DNA of 5,254 nt, taken from the NCBI GenBank assembly GCA_903970295.1, contig CAJCHQ010000954.1, forward strand, positions 1 through 5,254, written 5' to 3'. The DNA comes from Bryobacterales bacterium (lineage in GTDB: Bacteria; Cyanobacteriota; Vampirovibrionia; Obscuribacterales; Obscuribacteraceae). The notes below the pieces were generated by a model. It ran no database searches, was not told the DNA's origin, and saw only the letters and a program-made list of their open reading frames with translations. Shown here piece by piece: positions 1 through 4,900 of the stretch. Both the position numbers and the translations under genes were made by a program. Every line of letters starts with the position of its first letter. The first letter of the stretch is position 1.

Positions 1-561
1 AGCGTCATTAACGCCGGCGATGGTTGGCATGCGCACCCGACTCAGGCGCTTTTGGATTTGCTGTCGATGAGCCAGGTGAAAGAGAATCTGCGCGGCTCAA
101 AAATGGCAATTGTCGGAGACATACTGCACAGCCGCGTGGCCAGGTCGAATATCGCTTTGCTACAAAAATTCGGCGTCGACATTCACGTCGTCGGACCACC
201 GACACTGCTGCCGCCAAACATCGAAGACCTGGGCGTCACCTTGCATACCAAATTGGAGGATGCGATCGAAGGCGCCGATTTTGTCATGGCGCTGCGCCTG
301 CAGATAGAGCGCCAGCAGCAAGGATTGATTTCCAGTTTGAGCGATTATAAAAAGCTCTACCGGCTCGATCACTCACGCTTGGGCAATGCCAGCCCGAACG
401 TGCGTGTTCTTCACCCCGGACCATCTAATCGTGGTGTCGAAATAACAGACGCCTTGCACGACGATCCGATCATTTCGATCGTCAACGATCAAGTGGCCAA
501 TGGAGTTCTCGTGCGCATGTCCGTGTTATACCTGCTCCTCAACGAATTTCCAGCCAATTAA
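1..561 (+). CDS. pyrB: Aspartate carbamoyltransferase catalytic subunit, C-terminal part (5' end outside window)
   Basis: Cytosolic enzyme of de novo pyrimidine synthesis that condenses carbamoyl phosphate with L-aspartate to give N-carbamoyl-L-aspartate. The open frame runs from base 1 without a start and ends TAA at 559-561, giving 186 residues. The family is usually about 300-320 residues, so roughly the first 120 (including the STRT carbamoyl-phosphate loop) lie off the left edge. Visible signatures, counted from the first residue here, are GDGWHAHPTQALLD at 6-19 (HPTQ contacts carbamoyl phosphate), the start of the aspartate domain with GDILHSRVARSN at 39-50, the MALRLQIERQ segment at 96-105 and HPGPSNRGVEI at 138-148. 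All family-diagnostic motifs in this half are present and the frame is undamaged. pyrC follows 36 bp downstream on the same strand, as expected for a pyr operon. Identity is essentially certain; only the N-terminus is unseen. Confidence 0.97.
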   Translation, partial: SVINAGDGWHAHPTQALLDLLSMSQVKENLRGSKMAIVGDILHSRVARSNIALLQKFGVDIHVVGPPTLLPPNIEDLGVTLHTKLEDAIEGADFVMALRLQIERQQQGLISSLSDYKKLYRLDHSRLGNASPNVRVLHPGPSNRGVEITDALHDDPIISIVNDQVANGVLVRMSVLYLLLNEFPAN

Positions 562-597
562 AAGTTTTCAGCCGACTACAAGCAGCAAGAGCATCAA

Positions 598-1932
598 ATG
601 AATCGCACAATCCTGATCAAGAATGGCAAAGTCATCAACCCGACCCCTGCGGAAACCGCTCAAACCAAAGCAAACGAGCAGATTCTGGATGTGCGCGTAG
701 TCGATGGTGCGATCGCCGAAGTCGGCACCGGTCTTAACGCTCAATCAGATGAAGCCGTTCTCGATGCAAGCGGGTTGTGGATCTTGCCGGGATTTATCGA
801 CATTCATACGCACTTGCGCGATTTCGAACAAAGTGAAAGCGAGAATATTGAAAGCGGCACAAAAGCGGCAGCGGCAGGCGGTTTCACCACTGTAACAGCG
901 ATGGCTAATACAAAGCCGGTGGTTGACAGCACATTCGTACTCCGTCAATTCCTGCATATGATCGAAGAAAAAGCCTGCATTCAAGTTTTGCCGGTGGCGG
1001 CAGTGACGAAAAATCTCGAAGGCAAAGAGCTGACCAGCATCATCGAGCTATCTCAAATTGGCGCTGCGGCTTTTTCAGACGACGGGCAGCCGGTGACAAA
1101 CCTCGCATTGCTGCGACGAGCGCTCCTCAATGCCAAATTGGCTAATCGTGTGATCATCAGCCACCCGGAAGACAAAGAACTCTCTGGGGGCGGCGCCATC
1201 AACGAATCTCCATCATCGGCCAAATTAGGGCTGCCAGGTGTGCCGGCAGCGTCGGAAGCAGCCTGCATCGCCAGAGAAATTGAAGTCGTGCGAGCAACCG
1301 GAGCCCGACTGCACTTCGCGCATGTTTCCGCAAAAGCCTCAGTGGAAGCCATCCGTCGAGCAAAAAAAGACGGGCTGCCGGTCACTGCCGATGTGACGCC
1401 CCATCACCTGCTTTTGACCGATGCAGCGATCGTTGGTTTTGACACTAATCTAAAAATGAATCCGCCGCTGCGCTCGCAGATCGATCAACGAGCCCTGATC
1501 GAAGGCATTGTCGACGGCACGATCGACGCCATCGGCACCGATCACGCGCCCCACCCGCTGGTGGAAAAACAACGTCCATTCGTTGACGCACCATTCGGAG
1601 TGATCGGCTTGGAAACAGCATTCTCCCTGGTTCTCGAGCGGCTAGTCGGAGAAAAACACATCGACCTGGCGCAACTGTTGTCCTTGCTGACAACAAAGCC
1701 GGCGGCAATCATGCAAATCGAAAGCCCCGAAATCGCGAAGAACAAGCAAGCCAATTTGACGCTGTTCGATCCGCAAATTCGCTGGCAATATGACCCGCAA
1801 GCCGGCTGCTCGAAAAGCTCGAACTCGCCCTTCACCGGACGGTCCCTGCAAGGCCGCATCGTTTTCACTTTGTTTAAGGGCAAAACTGTTTATCGACTAG
1901 CCGATCAGATCGACAAGCGCTTTAAAAATTGA
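598..1932 (+). CDS. pyrC: Dihydroorotase, class I type (zinc amidohydrolase)
   Basis: Catalyses the reversible cyclisation of N-carbamoyl-aspartate to dihydroorotate, the step after PyrB. It has 444 residues, a normal length for the long PyrC type. The amidohydrolase metal and substrate residues are in order: DIHTHLR at 68-74 (H70, H72, R74), the NTKP segment near 104-107, SDDG at 160-163 (the Asp that serves as metal ligand in class I enzymes), ISHPED with H189, HFAHVS with H242, the NLKMNPPLR substrate loop at 284-292, and GTDHAPH at 313-319 with catalytic D315. The C-terminus ends in the usual small beta region (PFTGRSLQGR near 411-420). The ATG at 598 is preceded by only a weak AAGAG (587-591) about 6 nt upstream, so it is probably read from the pyrB transcript. 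No missing active-site residue is seen, so it should be an active enzyme rather than an inactive pseudo-dihydroorotase. Confidence 0.97.
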   Translation: MNRTILIKNGKVINPTPAETAQTKANEQILDVRVVDGAIAEVGTGLNAQSDEAVLDASGLWILPGFIDIHTHLRDFEQSESENIESGTKAAAAGGFTTVTAMANTKPVVDSTFVLRQFLHMIEEKACIQVLPVAAVTKNLEGKELTSIIELSQIGAAAFSDDGQPVTNLALLRRALLNAKLANRVIISHPEDKELSGGGAINESPSSAKLGLPGVPAASEAACIAREIEVVRATGARLHFAHVSAKASVEAIRRAKKDGLPVTADVTPHHLLLTDAAIVGFDTNLKMNPPLRSQIDQRALIEGIVDGTIDAIGTDHAPHPLVEKQRPFVDAPFGVIGLETAFSLVLERLVGEKHIDLAQLLSLLTTKPAAIMQIESPEIAKNKQANLTLFDPQIRWQYDPQAGCSKSSNSPFTGRSLQGRIVFTLFKGKTVYRLADQIDKRFKN

Positions 1933-1950
1933 GGAGCTAATCGAAGAGTT

Positions 1951-2433
1951 GTGAAAAAAACACTGCGCGATTACTGCTTCATCATCATTTTTAGCACTCT
2001 CTCCCTGGCCGTATCTGTGCTGCCAATGCAGCGATACGTTGCCATGGCACGTTACGAGCACTACGGCATCAGCATATTTTTGTTTGGTCTGGGTTGCGTG
2101 CTGCACACGATCTGGAAATGGCCACGCGTAAGACCGTGGTCGCGAGCATTCTTCGGCAGCACTGGAATATTCATTTGTTCAGTCGGGTTGGTGCTTTATG
2201 CGAACCCCTGGTTGGATGCGCGAAGCAGCGTCATGAACGAAGCGAAGATCGAGCTACGTGCTTTGATCATCAGCGGATACGCGCTTTCTGCTTTGCTTTT
2301 GATTTTGCTCGGTTATCTGAGCTGGAGAGACGATCGAAATCATCGTGTCAGTTCTAATAGTGCCGAAAGTGCAGGGGCAAAATCAGCGGCGGAACCAAGC
2401 ACGGATGCGTCGGGTAAGATTGATTCGCCTTGA
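1951..2433 (+). CDS. Hypothetical four-helix inner-membrane protein
   Basis: I do not recognise a family. The 160-residue product starts MKKTLRD and then shows four hydrophobic stretches at about residues 8-25, 38-54, 68-84 and 104-123. It ends in a polar, Ser/Ala-rich tail from about 125 (WRDDRNHR, then a low-complexity region), so it is probably a small integral membrane protein with a soluble C-terminal tail. The first segment could be read as a signal peptide, but the Lys/Arg start and the absence of a clear cleavage site favour a membrane anchor. The GTG start lies 18 bp after the pyrC stop. A GAGGAG overlaps that stop (1931-1936) about 14 nt from the GTG, and a GAAGAG (1943-1948) is only 2 nt away, so neither spacing is ideal. 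It is probably co-transcribed with pyrBC, but nothing in the sequence links it to pyrimidine metabolism. Confidence 0.8.
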   Translation: MKKTLRDYCFIIIFSTLSLAVSVLPMQRYVAMARYEHYGISIFLFGLGCVLHTIWKWPRVRPWSRAFFGSTGIFICSVGLVLYANPWLDARSSVMNEAKIELRALIISGYALSALLLILLGYLSWRDDRNHRVSSNSAESAGAKSAAEPSTDASGKIDSP

Positions 2434-2527
2434 GACTCACTTACTTTGTCTTCATTACGGCGTGCCAGGCAAAACACTGGTCAGATACGACAATGAGAAA
2501 GGCACATATTCAAATTTTCTATTGCCC

Positions 2528-2548
2528 TGTACGGATTTTCACCGTACA
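2528..2548. promoter_or_regulatory. Candidate operator: 7-bp perfect inverted repeat upstream of the TA pair
   Basis: TGTACGG (2528-2534) and CCGTACA (2542-2548) are exact reverse complements separated by a 7-base A/T-rich spacer. The repeat ends 27 bp before the antitoxin ATG. Ribbon-helix-helix antitoxins of the DUF1778 type repress their own operon, alone or with the toxin, by binding short palindromes in this position. An operator is therefore the best reading. As RNA it could instead form a 7-bp hairpin in the leader, but there is no following U-run, so it is not an intrinsic terminator. I could not settle on a -35/-10 pair for this operon. Confidence 0.5.
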
Positions 2549-2560
2549 CCAGAAGTAGTA

Positions 2561-2567
2561 AGAGGAA
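2561..2567 (+). promoter_or_regulatory. Ribosome binding site fixing the antitoxin start
   Basis: AGAGGAA lies 8 nt before the ATG at 2576. It decides the start: the same frame is open back to 2345, but the upstream part overlaps the membrane-protein gene, has no matching leader, and encodes nothing resembling an antitoxin. Confidence 0.7.
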
Positions 2568-2575
2568 ACACAACA

Positions 2576-2857
2576 ATGTCAGCCGAACTGAAAAAAGAGC
2601 GCCTCGATGTGCGCCTACCTGCGGCGGCTAAATGGCAGATTGAAAAGGCCGCCGAATTGCAAGGGCGCAGCGTGTCTGATTTTGTCGTGGCGGCAGCGCT
2701 TAGCCAGGCGTCGCAAGTAATCGAGCAACAGATGGTCTTGAAACTCTGCCTCGAAGACAGCATGGCGCTTGCCAAAGCATTCATAAACGAACCGGAGCCA
2801 AACAAGAAGGCCATTGAAGCGGCACGTCGGTACCGGGAAAGAATGGGGCAGGCTTGA
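2576..2857 (+). CDS. TacA-like (DUF1778) ribbon-helix-helix antitoxin
   Basis: A 93-residue antitoxin expected to neutralise the GNAT toxin encoded immediately downstream and to repress their shared promoter. Residues about 8-48 fit a ribbon-helix-helix DNA-binding domain: a short strand, ERLDVRLP (8-15), then helix KWQIEKAAELQG (19-30), a turn (RSVSD, 31-35) and a second helix (FVVAAALSQASQVIE). This is the DUF1778 pattern. The C-terminal half, with LEDSMALAKAFINEPEPNKKAIEAARRYRERM, corresponds to the extended toxin-wrapping tail of TacA-type antitoxins. The length matches the family (about 85-100 residues). The start at 2576 is supported by AGAGGAA, and an inverted repeat sits just upstream. 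Its TGA stop is embedded in the toxin's TTG start (TTGA, 2854-2857), so translation is probably coupled. Nothing in it looks damaged. Confidence 0.9.
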   Translation: MSAELKKERLDVRLPAAAKWQIEKAAELQGRSVSDFVVAAALSQASQVIEQQMVLKLCLEDSMALAKAFINEPEPNKKAIEAARRYRERMGQA

Positions 2858-3414
2858 GCAGAGACTTGGAGATTCAACTCTGGACGCCAGACCACGACTG
2901 CTCGGAATTCACGTCAAGCCTGGCAAGCATCCAGAATTACATACGTGAGCAAGCAGCCCGGGCTATGTCCAGCAAGGTCTCGGCGGTATTCGTGCTGACA
3001 GAAAAGGGTGATAGCAAGGTGCGAGGCTATTACACACTTTCCTCGACGAGCATCAAATTCGATGATTTGCCTAAGGAGGTTCAGAAGAAAATACCGCGCT
3101 ACCCGCACATAGGCGCGACTCTGTTGGGGCGACTTGGCGTGGATGAGCGCTATCGAAACGACCTTATTAAGAGAGGCGAAAAACCCAGGCTTGGCGAGTT
3201 ATTGCTGGTCGACGCCCAGAAAAATTGCCTCAAAGGCTCAGCCAAGGTTGCCTCTGCGGTCATGCTTATCGATGTTGAAAAACCTATTGCAGAAGAATTG
3301 GCTGCAGGGGCGCGCGATCCGATGGGCTTTTGCATCCAATACGGCTTTATCGCGTTGCCCAAAACACCCAGAACGGTCTCCAAGCGGCTGAGCACAATAG
3401 AAAAGGAGCTTTGA
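2854..3414 (+). CDS. TacT-like GNAT-family toxin, divergent catalytic region
   Basis: Gcn5-related acetyltransferase partner of the DUF1778 antitoxin. Family members acetylate the amino group of charged aminoacyl-tRNA and so block translation. It has 186 residues from a TTG start that overlaps the antitoxin stop by 4 bp, with GGGG at 2845-2848 as a close leader; no better start is in frame. Family features in order are the GYYTLSS strand (58-64), the LPRYPHIGATLLGRLGVD-type core strand (about 80-97), GELLLVDA (114-121) and the final QYGF strand (162-165) with a TIEKEL end. Two oddities are visible. The segment between RYR and LGELLL, where the acetyl-CoA-binding RxxGxG loop normally sits, carries extra charged residues and lacks the usual glycine spacing. 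The catalytic Tyr of the usual FYxxxGF motif is Cys160 (FCIQYGF). It may be a divergent active subfamily or a weakened toxin. The frame itself is intact. Confidence 0.85.
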   Translation: MSRDLEIQLWTPDHDCSEFTSSLASIQNYIREQAARAMSSKVSAVFVLTEKGDSKVRGYYTLSSTSIKFDDLPKEVQKKIPRYPHIGATLLGRLGVDERYRNDLIKRGEKPRLGELLLVDAQKNCLKGSAKVASAVMLIDVEKPIAEELAAGARDPMGFCIQYGFIALPKTPRTVSKRLSTIEKEL

Positions 3415-3445
3415 GCAGCTGTAGAGAAGAGAACCACAGTTGCAC

Positions 3446-3451
3446 AGGAAG
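3446..3451 (+). promoter_or_regulatory. Ribosome binding site of the broken DUF433 gene
   Basis: AGGAAG lies 8 nt before the ATG at 3460. It identifies the original start codon of the DUF433 gene, which is now out of frame with the rest of that gene. This is independent support for an early frameshift. Confidence 0.55.
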
Positions 3452-3459
3452 AACCTGCC

Positions 3460-3712
3460 ATGGACAGCCATCTTGGAAGGAACGACTTACTTACGATTCT
3501 GCTGTTTTGTCTGGAAAGCCTGCAATCAAGGGCACCCGTATCGCCATCGATTTGTCATTGACCTTTTGGACCAGGGATGGACACAGGCGGACTATCTGGC
3601 AAACTATCCGGCGTTATCTCATGAAGATATTCCGCCGGCCCTGCTTACGCAGAGACAATATGTTTTTCCTGGACAGGGAGGTAGACATCACATGGTCGAC
3701 TCTGATTCTTGA
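3460..3712 (+). pseudogene. DUF433 antitoxin gene disrupted by at least two single-base losses
   Basis: DUF433 proteins are small (about 75-90 residue) HTH-type antitoxins usually paired with DUF5615 PIN-like toxins. The conserved family sequence is here but spread over three frames. The ATG at 3460, with its AGGAAG leader, begins MDSHL. One frame on, ERLTYDSAVLSGKPAIKGTRIAID matches the family N-terminal half, which carries the GKPxIxGTRI signature. One frame further, DLLDQGWTQADYLANYP and then ALSHEDIPPAL match the second half. The first shift lies near 3475-3480 and the second near 3554/3555, where restoring one base (for example GATTTGGTC for GATTTGTC) gives a continuous RIAIDLVIDLLDQGW. 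A third is possible near 3647, where one added base would give ALAYAE, the usual family ending. All shifts go the same way, each as if one base were missing. As written it cannot yield a full-length protein; the last frame stops at 3710-3712. No intact DUF5615 partner follows on this strand. Confidence 0.82.
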
Positions 3713-3910
3713 CCACGGCAGAAAAGCTGGCACTTCCGTACATTGTTTTGAAAAAGCTGGCGAATCACTCTTCGCGCAGTGACACCACATTCGGTTACAT
3801 CGTTGTCGATGTGGAGCGACTGCGCGAACCGATGGAGAAGATTTCAAAGCACCTCTTTTCCCTCATGAGTGGACAGAAATCGAATGGAATGAATGGAGCG
3901 GAGCACCCTG
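3713..3910. other. Decayed spacer, possibly remnants of a DUF5615-type toxin
   Basis: No intact gene is recognisable. A toxin partner would be expected directly after the DUF433 gene. Two weak hints exist. The frame from the ATG at 3660 reads MFFLDREVDITWSTLILDHG, which loosely recalls the start of a PIN-like DUF5615 protein. In another frame, residues encoded around 3733-3835 (KKLANHSS, then IVVDVERLRE) loosely recall the C-terminal end of such proteins. The body between them would be missing. This is inference from resemblance only. A short GAATG-rich stretch (about 3882-3896) precedes the next start codon. Confidence 0.25.
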
Positions 3911-4162
3911 ATGGCATCGCGGAAAAAGAAACCTAACCTGAACCGGGTTCTAAAACTTGCCAACCAACTCTCAGCAGCAGATCGACTGTACCGCGGGCGA
4001 TGGCAACCGATGCTACTCAGCGGACTTCGACCACTTTCGTCACCGAAGCAATTTCTTGCAAAAGAGCGGGAAGGATGGTATCAAGGGCGGCGAAGAGGAC
4101 AGGATTTCGGCAATTACCAAGTCGGATCCACACCAGGGGCGGACACTCGGATCGGATCCTGA
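3911..4162 (+). pseudogene. Truncated antitoxin-like N-terminus with non-native tail
   Basis: An ATG at 3911 has a well-placed GGAG (3900-3903, 7 nt away). The first 27 residues are basic and then helical: a MASRKKKPNLNR start followed by VLKLANQLSAADRL. This is the kind of start seen in short antitoxins of several families (a Lys-rich tip, then an amphipathic helix ending in LSxxDRL). I cannot assign a family. After residue 27 (about base 3991) the translation loses that character, becoming Arg/Gly/Trp-rich. From 4017 it is simply the antisense of the DUF5615 toxin gene on the other strand, until the stop at 4160-4162. The best reading is a gene cut off when the neighbouring module arrived or when sequence between them was lost. 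An unknown intact 83-residue protein is less likely. Confidence 0.35.
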
Positions 4163-4345
4163 CAGGTGGACAAAGTCTTCGTCCTTACTGACGATTAAGC
4201 AATCTTGGCTTTTAGCATAATTCCAGATTTCGCGGTCGCTGGCCCTTTCAAGCCCACACTGAGAAACATGAGTTGCATTCAACCCGTGCGTTTGCAGATG
4301 CCCGACCAAACCCGGGGGAAGTTGACTATCGATGAGATAGATCAT
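4017..4345 (-). pseudogene. DUF5615 PIN-like toxin interrupted by a one-base frameshift
   Basis: DUF5615 proteins are PIN-domain-like putative ribonuclease toxins paired with DUF433 antitoxins. The first 70 residues from the ATG at 4345-4343 are typical: MIYLIDSQLPP (acidic D6), HLQTHGLNATHV, ASDREIW (D37, E39) and VSKDEDFVHLS (D55, D57), which hold the expected acidic active-site positions. The frame then runs into unrelated sequence. The correct C-terminal half lies in the adjacent frame, beginning VWIRLGNCRNP and FAALDTILPALLQE and ending KVVEVR with TGA at 4017-4019. One extra base at the G4 run 4136-4139 (C4 on the coding strand) would join the halves (VRPLVWIR) into a 109-residue protein of normal family length. 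Without it, translation continues out of frame to 4040. The ATG overlaps the antitoxin's TGA by 4 bp. It is either a true loss-of-function homopolymer deletion or a sequencing error at that run. Confidence 0.88.
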
Positions 4346-4578
4346 GCGGATCGAAGCACTGAATGGTCAGTAAGCCGAGCCGCGTACTCCAGGCACGCAA
4401 GGATGTCTTGTTCTTCAAGTAATGGGTAATCCCTGAGAATCTCAGCGTGATCGGCGCCTGAGCTTAATAGTTCCAGAACATCCACCACGCGCATGCGAGT
4501 TTCACGCACGCAAGGACGACCGCCGCACTTGCCTGGCTCGATCGTGATTCGCTTGAGTAAATCTGCCTTGTCGCTCAT
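4342..4578 (-). CDS. DUF433 antitoxin, intact
   Basis: A 78-residue small HTH-type antitoxin, predicted partner of the DUF5615 toxin that follows on the same strand. DUF433 features are present in order: RITIEPGKCGGRPCVRETRMRV (10-31, the GGRPCVRxTR signature), VVDVLELLSSG (31-41), HAEILRDYPLLEEQDILACLEYAA (44-67). A longer start exists four codons upstream (4588-4590), but GGAG lies 6 nt before the ATG at 4576-4578, so MSDKADLL is preferred. The stop TGA overlaps the toxin start ATG (ATGA, 4342-4345), the classic arrangement for coupled antitoxin-then-toxin translation. A candidate promoter lies just upstream. The frame is clean, unlike its toxin partner, so the antitoxin may now persist without an active toxin. 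Confidence 0.9.
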   Translation of the reverse strand: MSDKADLLKRITIEPGKCGGRPCVRETRMRVVDVLELLSSGADHAEILRDYPLLEEQDILACLEYAARLTDHSVLRSA

Positions 4579-4604
4579 GCGACGCTCCATACATCAACTT
4601 TACT

Positions 4605-4655
4605 ATTGTACCTCGGTCCGTTCGCGGGTGCCATCGCTTCAAAAAAACTTTTTTC
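4605..4655 (-). promoter_or_regulatory. Candidate promoter with A/T-tract for the DUF433-DUF5615 pair
   Basis: On the minus strand, TACAAT (4610-4605, five of six matches to the -10 consensus) is preceded by an 18-bp spacer and ATGGCA (4634-4629, four of six to the -35). Just upstream sits an A/T-tract that reads A6-G-T7 on the coding strand (4654-4641), where an UP element would be. The -10 ends about 26 bp before the preferred ATG. The prediction rests on pattern only; the -35 is weak and the -10 carries most of the support. Confidence 0.45.
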
Positions 4656-4754
4656 CACTTTCATCAAGCATATTGAGGAAGCGGCATGATGATTAAGTCG
4701 AGGGAAACACACGAAATTCAGTCTACTTATATACACCGCGTCTACAGCCGGAAC

Positions 4755-4774
4755 GAACGAACGGAGCTTCGTTC
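4755..4774. repeat. 7-bp inverted repeat (hairpin) near the presumed IS end
   Basis: GAACGAA (4755-4761) and TTCGTTC (4768-4774) are perfect complements around a 6-base loop. The left arm belongs to a short GAAC tandem run starting at 4751. No U-run follows on either strand, so it is not a standard intrinsic terminator. It could be a structure next to the insertion element's end or a chance repeat. Confidence 0.4.
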
Positions 4775-4782
4775 AGGCCATC

Positions 4783-4806
4783 AGGGTCATCCTAAAAGCC
4801 GAACGT
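4783..4806. mobile_element. Possible outer end of the ISKra4-like element
   Basis: The transposase stop is at 4901 on the minus strand, so the IS end should lie to its left, typically within about 100-150 bp. The stretch starting GGGTCATCCTAAAAGCC at about 4783 has the look of an inward-reading terminal repeat (G-rich tip). It cannot be tested because the partner end lies outside the window, and no target duplication can be seen. Confidence 0.25.
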
Positions 4807-4900
4807 GCTCAGATTAGCCTCGGTGCTTGCATCTCGGAAAGCTCGAAAAATCCAACTGCCCGTAGAATGCACTACCGGCGATGGCGTCGTCTTATCCAGA

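Larger units (their letters stand above)
4591..4900. other. Intergenic region between TA module and transposase remnant
   Basis: The part next to the antitoxin holds the candidate promoter and A/T-tract (4605-4655). The middle has a GAGGAA leader (4675-4680) five bases before an ATG (4686) that opens a 43-codon + strand frame ending TAG at 4815-4817. Its product (MMIKSRETHEIQ, then a Arg/Ser-rich run) matches nothing I know and may be the cut-off start of a gene entered by the IS. A hairpin lies at 4755-4774. From about 4783 (GGGTCATCCTAAAAGCC) the sequence may already be the outer end of the IS, lying downstream of the transposase stop. I see no RNA gene here. Confidence 0.4.

Noticed and set aside
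1053..1883. Long minus-strand open frames opposite pyrC
   Set aside because: They are antisense shadows of a fully conserved dihydroorotase; no leader sequences and no recognisable protein features.
2463..2482. Possible terminator after the membrane gene (CCAG...CTGG)
   Set aside because: The stem is only about 4 bp with no T-run; too weak to call.
2345..2575. Upstream extension of the antitoxin frame to 2345
   Set aside because: It overlaps the membrane-protein gene, lacks a ribosome binding site and has no antitoxin character, whereas ATG 2576 has AGAGGAA and starts the RHH domain.
4084..4162. Repeated GGATC/GGATCC motifs as a repeat array
   Set aside because: They are irregularly spaced, few, and lie within the toxin coding sequence; no array structure and no CRISPR-like spacing.
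4641..4654. A7-C-T6 tract as an intrinsic terminator
   Set aside because: There is no GC-rich stem next to it; its position upstream of a -35 fits a promoter A/T-tract better.
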